64,000 nt of DNA from Roseateles oligotrophus. GTDB taxonomy: Bacteria; Pseudomonadota; Gammaproteobacteria; Burkholderiales; Burkholderiaceae_C. Position numbers and translations under genes: made by a program. The notes beneath the pieces were generated by a model that ran no database searches, was not told the DNA's origin, and saw nothing but the letters and a program-made list of their open reading frames with translations. Shown piece after piece: positions 28,501-36,913 of the stretch; position 1 is the stretch's first letter, and each line of letters starts with the position of its first letter. The DNA is taken from positions 166,360-230,359 of the forward strand of contig NZ_JACHLP010000006.1 of assembly GCF_014204525.1 (NCBI RefSeq), in the 5' to 3' direction.

Positions 28501-30904
28501 GAACAAAGAGAATAGACGCGCCGCATCCCCCTTGACCCGAGCCGCTTCCGACTTTATCCGCCGCCCCCTGTGGCTGGCTTTGGCCGCCAGCAGCGTGCTC
28601 GGTGTGGCCCTGGCTTGCGGGCCGGACTTCCAGGTCTACCTGAATTCGCGCGCCGTATTTTTGAAGGCCGCCATCCCCGGCAACTTCTTCCGCGATGCCG
28701 CCCAGCTGCACCCGGCGCCGGCCAAGAAGTTTCCCAGTGGACAGGGGCAGGACACGGCCGATGGCAAGGACGGCGAGCAGGACCCCGAAGGCCAGGGCCT
28801 GAGCGCGGCCCAGCGCAAACTGGTGCGCGAGATGCGTGCCGCCGAGCAAGGCGACCAGGCCTATGCCCTGGGTGCGGCCCTGCCCGCGGCCCTGCGGCTC
28901 TACACCGCCGCAGCGGTGGACTATCGCCGTGTCGTGCCCCTGTCCGGCGACGCTGAGGGCGAGCCCGAGGAAAGCAGTTGCGAGCTGGAGGCCGAGGCCG
29001 CGGAGACGCCCGCCTCGGCGGCTTCCCAGGCCGCCAGCCCGGATCAGGCCTGCCCCAGGCCCTGGCCCCACGCCCCGGGCCTGAGCGAGGCCGATAGCAA
29101 GCCCTTGCTGGCCAAGGTGCGCCAGCGTTTTGAGGCCGTCCTGATGCTGCCCGAGAAGGAGCGGGCGATACGGGCGACCTGGGCCGCCTATTCCCTGGGC
29201 CTGGTCGACATCGCCGAGGCGGGCGAGGGCTATCTGGCCAAGGCTGACGCCCATTTTGAGCTGACCCGCAAGCTGGCCGCCGCCGGCGCGCCCGACCCCG
29301 AGTTCCTGGGCCTGGACAGCTTCGGTGCCCAGGCCCGCGCCCATCTGCAGGCCGGCAACTACAGCCGCGCCACCGAGCTGTATGCCGAGCAGGCCGCGCA
29401 CGAGAGCTGGAAGCCGGGCGAGTCCTTGCTGATCGTCGCCCAGCGCCTGCTCAAGGACGAGGCCGGCCTGCAAGCCCATATCCAATCGGCCCTGGTGCAG
29501 CGCCTGCTGGTGGGCTATGTGCTGTCCTACGGCGCGGATGAACCCCATCTCGAGGGCGGTGACGGTGCCAAGCTGCGCCCGGCCTCGCCGCTGAATCGCC
29601 TGGTCAAGGCCTTGGACGCCGCCGGCATCCAGCAACCCGCCGCCGCCGACAAGCTGGCCGCCGCCGCCTACGCCAGTGCCCGCTACGATCTGGCGCGGCG
29701 TTATGTGGGCAATCTGCAGACGCCCACCGCGCATTGGCTGCGTGCCAAGCTGGCCCTGATGGCGGGCGACAGGAAAGCCGCCGCGGCCGCCTTCGCCAAG
29801 GCCTTGGAGGCCGAGCGGGCCGAGAAGGCTGAGGACAAAAAGCTGGCGGCCGAGGACGTGCAACTGCTGTCCGCCCAGTTCGCCGCGCTCAAGCTGGGCA
29901 GCGATGAATTCGTGCAGGCCCTGGACCTGCTCTACGGCCAAGGCCCCGAGTACTGGATTGATGCGGCCTATGTGGCCGAGCGCTTGCTGACGCTGGACGA
30001 GCTGAAGGCCTTTGTGGACCGGCGTGCCGCCAAGGCGGTGCCCGCCGCCGAGACGGGCTATGCCCAACTCAACAATGCCGGTTCCCTGCGTGATTTGCTG
30101 GCCCGTCGCCTGGTGCGCGAGCAGCGTTTTGACGAGGCCCTGGATTACTTCCAGGAGCGCGAATTGCAGGCCGTGGACGGCGGCGCCAAGCCCGAGCAGG
30201 CGCGCGTGCATGCCAAGGCCTATGCCAAGGCCTTGCGCGCCGCGGCCAAGGCCTGGACCCAGGTGGGCCGGGCCCAGTCCCTGTACGAGGCGGCCGAGAT
30301 CGCCCGCTGGCATGGCATGGAAATCATGGGCTATGAAGTCAACCCCGACTTCGCCATGGTCGGTGGCAACCACGACCTGGCCGGCATGGGGCCGGAGTCG
30401 GACAAGACGCGCACGCCCGCCGAGCGCCAACGCTTCCAGGCCACGCGGGGCGAGTTTGGCGACAAGCGCTTCCACTACCGCTTTGAAGCCGTCAAGCTGG
30501 CCAGCCAGGCGGCCGATCTGCTGCCCGCGCGTTCACGCACCTATGCCGATGTGCTCAGCAATGCCACGTCCTGGGTGATCCATCTGGACCCGGAACTGAG
30601 CCAAAGCCTGTACCGGCGTTACCTCAAGACGGGCGCCTATATCGCGCCCCAGGGGGATGAGCTGGACTTTCTGTTCGGCCAGCTCCAGCAAGAGCCCAAT
30701 TTCTGGCAGGCCCGCCGCTTTGTCGCCCGCCAGTCCCTGCAAGAAGCCCGGCTGTGGGCGCGTGAACATCGGCCCCTGGCCTGGGGGCTGATTGCGCTGG
30801 GCGGCTTTGGGCTGCTGGGTGCCTTGGCCTTGCTCAGGGGCTGCGTGAGGAAGTGCCGGGGCCTCGGGGCCAGGGCCGGCGCGACCAGGGAGACGCTGGC
30901 CTAA
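28487..30904 (+). CDS. Large uncharacterised envelope protein with helical repeats
   Basis: An 805-residue protein of unknown function. It has an N-terminal membrane or signal segment (LWLALAASSVLGVALACGPDF) with a cysteine that could be a non-canonical lipobox. The long Ala-rich alpha-helical body has TPR-like periodicity (for example YDLARRYVGNLQTP and KAAAAAFAKALEAERAEKAEDK). One C-terminal helix (LAWGLIALGGFGLLGALALL) is followed by basic Cys-containing residues. It would be anchored with most of the chain in the periplasm. It overlaps the DUF3142 gene by 14 bp, so the two products probably work together. Confidence 0.7.
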   Translation: MKTAKNKENRRAASPLTRAASDFIRRPLWLALAASSVLGVALACGPDFQVYLNSRAVFLKAAIPGNFFRDAAQLHPAPAKKFPSGQGQDTADGKDGEQDPEGQGLSAAQRKLVREMRAAEQGDQAYALGAALPAALRLYTAAAVDYRRVVPLSGDAEGEPEESSCELEAEAAETPASAASQAASPDQACPRPWPHAPGLSEADSKPLLAKVRQRFEAVLMLPEKERAIRATWAAYSLGLVDIAEAGEGYLAKADAHFELTRKLAAAGAPDPEFLGLDSFGAQARAHLQAGNYSRATELYAEQAAHESWKPGESLLIVAQRLLKDEAGLQAHIQSALVQRLLVGYVLSYGADEPHLEGGDGAKLRPASPLNRLVKALDAAGIQQPAAADKLAAAAYASARYDLARRYVGNLQTPTAHWLRAKLALMAGDRKAAAAAFAKALEAERAEKAEDKKLAAEDVQLLSAQFAALKLGSDEFVQALDLLYGQGPEYWIDAAYVAERLLTLDELKAFVDRRAAKAVPAAETGYAQLNNAGSLRDLLARRLVREQRFDEALDYFQERELQAVDGGAKPEQARVHAKAYAKALRAAAKAWTQVGRAQSLYEAAEIARWHGMEIMGYEVNPDFAMVGGNHDLAGMGPESDKTRTPAERQRFQATRGEFGDKRFHYRFEAVKLASQAADLLPARSRTYADVLSNATSWVIHLDPELSQSLYRRYLKTGAYIAPQGDELDFLFGQLQQEPNFWQARRFVARQSLQEARLWAREHRPLAWGLIALGGFGLLGALALLRGCVRKCRGLGARAGATRETLA

Positions 30905-31034
30905 CGCAATAGGGCCACAGATGCTCTGCATGTGGATACCGATGGTGATGGGCTTGGCTTCGGGGCGAGGGCTTGCGGATCGAGCTCGGGGATGTGAACT
31001 GCCGCCTGTTGGCGCGCCCGCATCGCATCAACCG

Positions 31035-31754
31035 CTACGCCCGTTGGCAGGCCTGGCCGCTGCTGCGCGACTTGAGTGGGCGGGCTCGCAGGATGAGGCA
31101 TTCGGCGACGGCCAGATTGAGGGCCCAGCCGGCCCCCATGCAAACCGTACGGGCCAGCTCCCCTTGGATGCCGGGAAATAAAAACCAGGGGATATGGGTG
31201 AAGACCTGGCTGCCCGCGCCGAGGCCTAGCGCGTAGGCCCGCATCATCCAGGCACGATGATCTTGGATGTCTCGCTGCCGGATGGCCCAGAACCCCCGGC
31301 CCAGGGCCAGCAGCATGGCGAGGCCAACCAGCAGCCTGATGACGAAGAGCCAGGGGCCATCGAAACTGGCCGGGGGCGATTCGACGCGGGGGTAGAACAG
31401 CGTCATCCACAGGCCTGAAGCGGCGCAGCCGCAGCCACCCAACAGCACCAGGCGGCCGGCGCTTCGGTGCAGCTTGGGGGCTTGGCTGCGCAGCCAGGGA
31501 CTGAACTGAAATGCGCCCAGAAAAGCAAAGACGCTGCTCGCCACGATGTGCACGACGATGGGCAGCGGGGCGGCCATGAAGCGCGCATTGGTGGCGCTGA
31601 GGTCGGTGCCGCTGGCCAATTGGGCCAGGCGCAGGGCGCCGACCAGCAGCGGCAAGGCCGCGAGCATCAGCAAGGCCAGCGGGACCAGATAGTCCGATTT
31701 TTTGAGGGCGTTTTCCTGGCGATTCGCAGCCGGCTTTTTGTTCGAGGAGTCCAT
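31035..31754 (-). CDS. DUF2306 multi-pass membrane protein
   Basis: A 239-residue membrane protein with about six to seven helices, including LVPLALLMLAALPLLVGAL and IVVHIVASSVFAFLGAFQF. LHRSAGRLVLLGG, AIRQRDIQDHRAWMMRAYAL and the His residues in helices are hallmarks of DUF2306, a family suggested to be haem- or redox-linked but not characterised. It lies 11 bp downstream of the hydrolase gene on the same strand and is probably cotranscribed from its operator-controlled promoter. Confidence 0.82.
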   Translation of the reverse strand: MDSSNKKPAANRQENALKKSDYLVPLALLMLAALPLLVGALRLAQLASGTDLSATNARFMAAPLPIVVHIVASSVFAFLGAFQFSPWLRSQAPKLHRSAGRLVLLGGCGCAASGLWMTLFYPRVESPPASFDGPWLFVIRLLVGLAMLLALGRGFWAIRQRDIQDHRAWMMRAYALGLGAGSQVFTHIPWFLFPGIQGELARTVCMGAGWALNLAVAECLILRARPLKSRSSGQACQRA

Positions 31755-31765
31755 CGGGGGCTTGC

Positions 31766-32575
31766 TCAGCGGCGCTCACGGATCAAGGCCAGCGCGGCTT
31801 GAATGGCGGCGATGACGGCGTCGGGGTTTTCGATCGGAATGGCGTGGCCGCCCTCGACCCAGATCTGCCTGGCCCCGGGGTAGAGCGTGGCAAGCTCGGC
31901 CCGCTTTTGGCGGGCAAATTGCGCGGCTTCCGAGTTGTCGCTGGGGTCCGCCTTGGCGCTCAGGATGAAGACCGGGATGCCCGTCACGGTGGGCAGGCCG
32001 AGCACCTGCTCACCGCTACGCTTCAGCAACTCAAGCTCTTGCCTGGCCGTGCCGGTGATCAGCAGCTTGAGTGCGCTGCGCACAAACAGAGACTGGTTTT
32101 CAAGCGCTCCCGCGCCCTCCAATTGTTGGGGATGGGTCGAGTCCACAAGAACCAGCGCGGCAACGTCCTGTGGATACTTTCTGGCGAATAGCTGCATATA
32201 AAGCCCGCCCAGCGAATGCCCGACCAGGACATAAGGCGGCTGCAGGCCTTGGCTTTGCAGCAGCTGGCGCAACTCGTCCACGATGGATTGCCCGTCGCGG
32301 GGCGTTTGCACCGGGCTGCTATTGCCATAGCCCGGCCGGTTGTAGGCAAACACGGCGGTTTCTTCGGCAATCCTGGGCAGGACCTTGCTCCACCACTCCA
32401 TGCGCCCGCCCAAGCCGTTTTCAAACACCACCACCGGGCCTTCCGCCATCTGTGCGACGAGTTCGATCTCGCGCTCGGCGAGCTGCGTCGTTTGCGCCGC
32501 CGGCAGGCTGGCGCAGCCCGATAGCGCGGCCAGCAGCGCCATGGCTAGCGTGGCAAGAAGAATGCGAAAAAGCAT
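31766..32575 (-). CDS. Alpha/beta hydrolase lipoprotein
   Basis: A 269-residue serine hydrolase. The ATG at 32575 gives a lipoprotein signal (LLAALSGC lipobox) and has the Shine-Dalgarno AAGAGGAG upstream. The core has ENGLGG (oxyanion region), AYNRPGYGNSSP, the nucleophile elbow GHSLGG, LVLVDSTHP, and the catalytic histidine in VEGGHAIPIENP. This is a typical esterase/epoxide-hydrolase-like fold attached to a membrane. A promoter buried in palindromes lies 60-90 bp upstream. Confidence 0.87.
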   Translation of the reverse strand: MLFRILLATLAMALLAALSGCASLPAAQTTQLAEREIELVAQMAEGPVVVFENGLGGRMEWWSKVLPRIAEETAVFAYNRPGYGNSSPVQTPRDGQSIVDELRQLLQSQGLQPPYVLVGHSLGGLYMQLFARKYPQDVAALVLVDSTHPQQLEGAGALENQSLFVRSALKLLITGTARQELELLKRSGEQVLGLPTVTGIPVFILSAKADPSDNSEAAQFARQKRAELATLYPGARQIWVEGGHAIPIENPDAVIAAIQAALALIRERR

Positions 32576-32635
32576 TGCAAATGACTCCTCTTGAGGCTCG
32601 TCCCGGAGCGCTGAGCGCAAGTCTTGGAACCCGGG

Positions 32636-32669
32636 CTTACAATGTAAGCTTACGGCGTAAGCTCGTCAA
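32636..32669 (-). promoter_or_regulatory. Hydrolase promoter overlapped by two palindromes (TetR-type operator)
   Basis: On the minus strand TTGACG (32669-32664) and TACATT (32646-32641) are 17 bp apart. The spacer is exactly the perfect palindrome AGCTTAC-GGC-GTAAGCT (32647-32663). A second palindrome, CTTAC-AAT-GTAAG (32636-32648), covers the -10 box. TTAC-N3-GTAA sites of this type are bound by TetR-family repressors. The TetR gene at 34465 is the nearest candidate. Confidence 0.78.
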
Positions 32670-32708
32670 GCATCGAGGTTTGGGATGTGGATTTGAGGGG
32701 AGGGGGGC

Positions 32709-33368
32709 TTAGAGCGGCCGCCGCGCGACGATGAAGGCGCGCCAGTCGCGGCGCTTGCTGCCATGCCGCTCCAGCGCTTCGATCGCAAAACCTTGCTGCT
32801 CCATGCGCTGGCAGAGTTGCTGGGCGTCGAAGCATTGCACCAGGGGGGCCTTGCCCAGCATGCGCATCAGCGGCAGGGCAAGACGGGGGATCAGCGGGTT
32901 CATCTCGTTCAGGCAAGCCGTCTTGCTGATCAGCAGGCCGCCGGGCTTCAAGAGCCGCAGCAGGGATTGCAAGGTCTTGTCCAGATCGTGCATGAGGTGC
33001 AGCAGATTGAAGGCCAGGACGATGTCATAGCCCGGTTCTTTGGCGGGCAGAGTCTCGGCATCCGCCTGCGCGAAGCGCAGGGGCGCCGGAGGCAGGGCAA
33101 GCTGTTTGGCTTGGGCGATGGCGATCATTTCTGCGGAGACATCGGTGGCCAGATAGCTGGCCGTGCCTGAGGCCAAACGCAGGGCCGTGCTGCCGGTTCC
33201 ACAGCCCAGTTCGAGTACGTGAAGGTGGGGCGCCAACAGGCCTTGCACCCGGGCCAAGGTTTTTTCATAGCCAGGCAAGTCGCAGATGGGGCTGGCGGCG
33301 TATTTGCGCGCGGCGCGGTCCCAGAACAGGGCTTTGTCGCTGGCGCTCAATTGCGGGCTGGAGGGCAT
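32709..33368 (-). CDS. Class I SAM-dependent methyltransferase
   Basis: A 219-residue methyltransferase of the Methyltransf_11/25 type. It has VLELGCGTGSTAL (SAM motif I), YLATDVSAEMI (acidic loop), DAETLPAKEPGYDIVLAFNLLHLM (motifs II/III) and LKPGGLLISKT. The ATG at 33368 lies 94 bp from the divergent LysR gene, which may control it. The substrate is unknown; a small molecule is likely. It lacks the N-terminal features expected of BioC. Confidence 0.85.
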   Translation of the reverse strand: MPSSPQLSASDKALFWDRAARKYAASPICDLPGYEKTLARVQGLLAPHLHVLELGCGTGSTALRLASGTASYLATDVSAEMIAIAQAKQLALPPAPLRFAQADAETLPAKEPGYDIVLAFNLLHLMHDLDKTLQSLLRLLKPGGLLISKTACLNEMNPLIPRLALPLMRMLGKAPLVQCFDAQQLCQRMEQQGFAIEALERHGSKRRDWRAFIVARRPL

Positions 33369-33462
33369 GGGGCGAGATGGGTTTGGATACGCTGCGCGAA
33401 GAGGCAGGGGGATGCTAATAATTCGTCCACAAATCGTCTTCACCCAGATTTGGATGTGCCCC

Positions 33463-34389
33463 ATGCGAAATTGCATTGACGACCTGGACTGGAACCAGCT
33501 CAAAGCCTTTTTGGAAACGGCGGAGTTGGGATCGCTGTCTGCGGCCGCGCGCAAGCTGGGCCTGGCCCAGGCCACGCTCAGTCGCCAGGTTGCCGCCATC
33601 GAGGCACAGCTGGGCCTGACCCTGTTTGAGCGGGTGGGCAAGGCCATGGCGATCACCGGCCCGGGCCTGGCCCTGCTGGAGCATGCGCGCGCCATGGGCG
33701 CGGCTGCCGAGGAATTGCGCTTGGCGGCCAGCGGCCAGTCGCAGACGGTGGAGGGCGTCGTACAGGTTTCGGCCACCGGGCCGGTCGCGGCCTATTTGCT
33801 GCCGCCGGTGTTGCATCGGCTGGCAGAGCTGGCGCCCAAGCTGCTCGTCGAGGTGATCAGTTCGGACGCCATCAGCGACCTGATGCGCCGCGAGGCCGAT
33901 ATCGCCGTTCGCCATGTGCGGCCGGAGCAGGCGGATTTGATAGGCCGCTTTGTCCGGCAGGCCAGTGCCGGCTTTTACGCCTCGCGCAGCTGGGTCAAAG
34001 CGCATGGCCGGCCGCGCACCGCGGCCGATGCCAGGCGCTGCGCCTTCGTCGGCGCGGAGCGCGATGGGCGCTACCTGGCCTATTTGCGCGGCCATGGCCT
34101 GGACCTGCAGGAAGCCAATTTCAGCTGCTATGGCGCGGACGCCGCGACCGGCCTGGCTTTGCTGCGGGCAGGCATGGGCATAGGCGCGATGATGGAGGAG
34201 ATCGCCGCTGAGATGCCCGATTTGCAGCGGGTGCTGGACGAGGTGGCGCCGATCCAATTTCCGATCTGGCTGGTGACGCATCGGGAGCTGCGCACCTCGC
34301 GTCGTATACGGCTGGTGTTTGACGTCCTGGCCGAGGTGCTGGGAGATCCTGGGCAGGCGCGCTGGAATTCGGTTGAAAATGGCGCTTGA
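33463..34389 (+). CDS. LysR-family transcriptional regulator
   Basis: A 308-residue LysR regulator. Its winged helix-turn-helix is NQLKAFLETAELGSLSAAAR / LGLAQATLSRQVAAIEAQLG in the first 60 residues. A type-2 periplasmic-binding-like effector domain follows from about residue 90 to 295. It belongs to the group with a reduced second subdomain and a GAERDG / YLAYLRGHGL region. An ATG at 33454 is an alternative start. The divergent arrangement with the methyltransferase gene suggests that gene is its target. Confidence 0.88.
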   Translation: MRNCIDDLDWNQLKAFLETAELGSLSAAARKLGLAQATLSRQVAAIEAQLGLTLFERVGKAMAITGPGLALLEHARAMGAAAEELRLAASGQSQTVEGVVQVSATGPVAAYLLPPVLHRLAELAPKLLVEVISSDAISDLMRREADIAVRHVRPEQADLIGRFVRQASAGFYASRSWVKAHGRPRTAADARRCAFVGAERDGRYLAYLRGHGLDLQEANFSCYGADAATGLALLRAGMGIGAMMEEIAAEMPDLQRVLDEVAPIQFPIWLVTHRELRTSRRIRLVFDVLAEVLGDPGQARWNSVENGA

Positions 34390-34464
34390 ACTGCCCAGCG
34401 CCCCGTTAGGGCAGTGGGTCTGTCAGCCAGGCTCAGGAAGGCGGTCGCGAGTTGCCCACAAAAC

Positions 34465-35205
34465 ATGACGCAGAAGAAATCTAGTCCGGACGGCTCGTTG
34501 CCGGCCCGGGTCCCGCTGTCCAAGGAAAGAATTCTCCAGGTCGCGCTGGACTTGGCGGATCAGGAAGGCCTGGATGCGCTGTCCATGCGCCAAATTGCCC
34601 AGGGCCTGGGCGTCGAGGCCATGTCGCTTTACAAGCATGTGGCCAATAAGGAGGCCTTGCTGGATGAGATGGTGGAATGGGTCGTTGCGGAAATGGGTGC
34701 CGCCGACCCGGCTGCGGAGTGGCAGGCGGCGCTGTTTGAGCGCGCGAGGACTTTGCGCCGCGTTTTGAATCTGCATCCCTGGGCGGCCAGCTTGATTGAA
34801 TCAAGAAGCTCGATAGGCCCGGAACGGCTGCGCCATAACGACCGCATGATAGGGATTCTCAGAAGTGCGGGCTTCTCCATCGAACTGGCCTTTCACGCCA
34901 TGATTGCGCTGACCAGCTATGTCTATGGTTTTGTGATTCTCGAAGAAGGGAATCGACGCAAAGGCCGGCCCAAGGCCGTGGATCATTTGCAGTCCGCCAT
35001 TTCCCCCAGCGACTACCCCTATCTCTTCGAAATGATCAAGTTCGCCTACTCGAAGAAGAGCGCGGATGCCGCTGCGGGGCAGGCGCAGACTGGCCCTCAA
35101 TTCGCCGACTTCGAGTTTGGGCTGCGGCATCTGGTCGCCGGGTTCGAGGCCGTATTGCGGGAGATGCAGAATCCGCCCAGCAAGGCTTGCGACAGGCCTG
35201 CTTAG
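34465..35205 (+). CDS. TetR-family repressor with TetR-like C-terminal domain
   Basis: A 246-residue regulator. The N-terminal helix-turn-helix is ILQVALDLADQEGLDALSMR / IAQGLGVEAMSLYKHVANKEALLDEM. The C-terminal ligand/dimer domain resembles that of TetR (TetR_C_1), with RRVLNLHPWAASLIESR and a central helix near YVYGFVILEEG. Such proteins bind TTAC-N-GTAA palindromes, as found in the hydrolase promoter at 32636-32669, which makes that gene a likely target. Its stop overlaps the convergent EamA gene by 4 bp. Confidence 0.88.
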   Translation: MTQKKSSPDGSLPARVPLSKERILQVALDLADQEGLDALSMRQIAQGLGVEAMSLYKHVANKEALLDEMVEWVVAEMGAADPAAEWQAALFERARTLRRVLNLHPWAASLIESRSSIGPERLRHNDRMIGILRSAGFSIELAFHAMIALTSYVYGFVILEEGNRRKGRPKAVDHLQSAISPSDYPYLFEMIKFAYSKKSADAAAGQAQTGPQFADFEFGLRHLVAGFEAVLREMQNPPSKACDRPA

Positions 35206-36155
35206 CGCTGCCCTCGCTGGCTCCACAAGACCCCCGCCGCGATCAGCAGCATGCCGATGATGGTGGCCAGATCGGGCCGCTCGCCGAACAGCGGCAGGGC
35301 CAGCAAGGTGGCCAGCACGGGCGTCAGCGCGCCGGCGGTGGCGCTGCGCTGCGCCCCCAGCCTGGCCACGGCAAAGCTATAACTCAGCGTGGACACCAGG
35401 CCCACGCCTATGCTTTGAATGCCCAGTTGCAGCAGCAATTGTTCTGTTGCGATGCCGGGCAAGGCCAGGCTGCCCAGGCCTTGCTGGCCGACCTGCCACA
35501 GCAGCCAGGGCAGGAGCAAGGCCAGGGATACGCTTGAAATCAGGGCGGCGGCTTCAATCGGCGCCAGCCTGGCTTCACGCAAGGCCAGGGTGTAGGCCGA
35601 CCACATCAGGCTGCCCAGCAGGAACAGGGCATAACCCTGGGCCAGATCGGCATGACCGGCCTTCAGGGCCAGCAAGGTGGCGATGCCCGCGGCGATGCAG
35701 AGCAGGGCGGGCCAGCGCGCCAGCGCCGCGCGGCCATGCAGGGCCGCCGCCAGCAAGGCGGTGAACAGGGGCAGGGTGCCGGGGATCAGGGTGGCGCCAT
35801 CGGCCACCGGCGCATGGCGCATGCCCCAGCCGGCGATCAGAAAGTAAGGCAGGCCGGCGCCGGCGACGATCAGCAGCCAGAGCCTGGCCGGCACGGCCGC
35901 CAGGCGCGCCCGGCGCCGCCACAGCAGGGGTGCCAGCAAAAGGCCGGCCGGCCCGAAGCGCAGCAGGGCCAGCTCGGCCGGCGGCAGGGCCGCGCGGGCG
36001 CCGGCGCGCAGGGAGATGAAGAAGGCGGCCCAGATGCATAGCGTCAGGGCCAGGGCGGCCCAGCCGGCCAGTTCGGCCCGCTGGAGCCGTGGCGCAGTTG
36101 CGAGCGAAGGGGTGGCGGGAGCAGAGGAAACCGTCGAGACAACTGGCGTGGGCAT
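35202..36155 (-). CDS. EamA-family (DMT) metabolite transporter
   Basis: A 317-residue inner-membrane protein with ten predicted helices in two EamA repeats, starting with LALTLCIWAAFFISLRAG. FFISLRAGARAALPPAELALLRF, GATLIPGTLPLFTALLAA and the second-repeat ATAGALTPVLATLLALPLFGE are typical of drug/metabolite exporters. The ATG at 36155 avoids a 60-residue non-hydrophobic extension. It is divergent from an Lrp/AsnC gene, a common pairing for amino-acid exporters, so an amino acid or related metabolite is the likely cargo. Confidence 0.86.
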   Translation of the reverse strand: MPTPVVSTVSSAPATPSLATAPRLQRAELAGWAALALTLCIWAAFFISLRAGARAALPPAELALLRFGPAGLLLAPLLWRRRARLAAVPARLWLLIVAGAGLPYFLIAGWGMRHAPVADGATLIPGTLPLFTALLAAALHGRAALARWPALLCIAAGIATLLALKAGHADLAQGYALFLLGSLMWSAYTLALREARLAPIEAAALISSVSLALLLPWLLWQVGQQGLGSLALPGIATEQLLLQLGIQSIGVGLVSTLSYSFAVARLGAQRSATAGALTPVLATLLALPLFGERPDLATIIGMLLIAAGVLWSQRGQR

Positions 36156-36339
36156 GGGAAGGAAAGAGAGGGGGCGCTCAGACTGCGGAAAAGGATGCCG
36201 CGGCCCTTGAGGGCCAGGGCGGCGGTCGGCAGAATTTTCCGGCGCAAGCTCGGGTGATATTGGGCGTGTGCTGCGTTGCCGCGCCGGGAATTGAGTGCTT
36301 ATCGCCAATAGAATTTGGAAAATTGGTGAAAACAAGCGT

Positions 36340-36801
36340 ATGGACCGAATCGATATTCAATTGCTGGAGCTGCTGCAGCGCGAGGGACGCCTCAGCGTGG
36401 CCGAGCTGGCCGAGCGGGTCGCCCTGTCGCAAAGTCCTTGCGCGCGCCGCCTCAAGCGCCTGGAGGAGGACGGCTTCATTGCCGGCTACCGTGCGGTGCT
36501 GGATCGCAAGGCGGTGCAACTGGCCACCACGGTGTTTGTCAATGTGCGCCTGATGCACCACCGGGAAGACGCCGTGCTGCAGTTCGAGGCGGCGATGCAG
36601 GCCATGGCCGAGGTGGTGGCCTGCCATGTGGTGTCGGGCGCGCACGACTATCTGCTGGAGGTGGTGGTGAACGAGCTGAGCAGCTACGAACACATCGTGC
36701 GCCGTCTGCAAGTCCTGCCCATGGTGCAGGACATCACCAGCAACTTCGCCATCCGCTGCGTCAAGAGCGGGGCGCCACTGCCTTTGAAAATGGGCGGCTA
36801 A
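36340..36801 (+). CDS. Lrp/AsnC-family transcriptional regulator
   Basis: A 153-residue regulator. The N-terminal helix-turn-helix is DIQLLELLQREGRLSVAELAER / VALSQSPCARRLKRLEEDGFI. The C-terminal RAM ligand domain includes VVSGAHDYLLEVVVNEL. The ATG at 36340 gives the standard short Lrp N-terminus. It diverges from the EamA exporter, which it probably regulates in response to an amino acid. A palindromic repeat lies immediately after its stop. Confidence 0.9.
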   Translation: MDRIDIQLLELLQREGRLSVAELAERVALSQSPCARRLKRLEEDGFIAGYRAVLDRKAVQLATTVFVNVRLMHHREDAVLQFEAAMQAMAEVVACHVVSGAHDYLLEVVVNELSSYEHIVRRLQVLPMVQDITSNFAIRCVKSGAPLPLKMGG

Positions 36802-36879
36802 GAAATTAATGGGGTCAGAAGAAATTAATGGGGTCAGAGTCATTTAATTGAAGTAATTAAATGACTCTGACCCCATTAA
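36800..36879. repeat. REP-like palindrome plus tandem 19-bp repeat
   Basis: A 25-bp arm at 36825-36849 pairs perfectly with 36855-36879 around a 5-nt loop; each arm contains GGGGTCAGAGTCATTTAATT. The outer part of the arm is also present as a direct repeat (AAGAAATTAATGGGGTCAGA at 36800 and 36819). Such GGGGTCAGAGTC palindromes are scattered in proteobacterial genomes, often with REP-associated tyrosine transposases. No transposase is present here. It lies between two converging genes and could act as a bidirectional terminator. Confidence 0.85.
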
Positions 36880-36913
36880 ATCCAGGGCGGCGGGCGCGGG
36901 AGCAGCGGGGCCT

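Noticed and set aside
28421-30475. Minus-strand open frame of 684 codons opposite the 805-residue envelope protein
   Set aside because: No signal, domain or ribosome site. The plus-strand reading has a signal segment, a membrane helix and an overlap with the upstream gene.
31766-33368. The methyltransferase and hydrolase pair as BioC and BioH for the bio operon
   Set aside because: The hydrolase has a lipoprotein signal whereas BioH is cytoplasmic, the methyltransferase lacks the BioC N-terminal region, and the pair is 9 kb from the bio genes.
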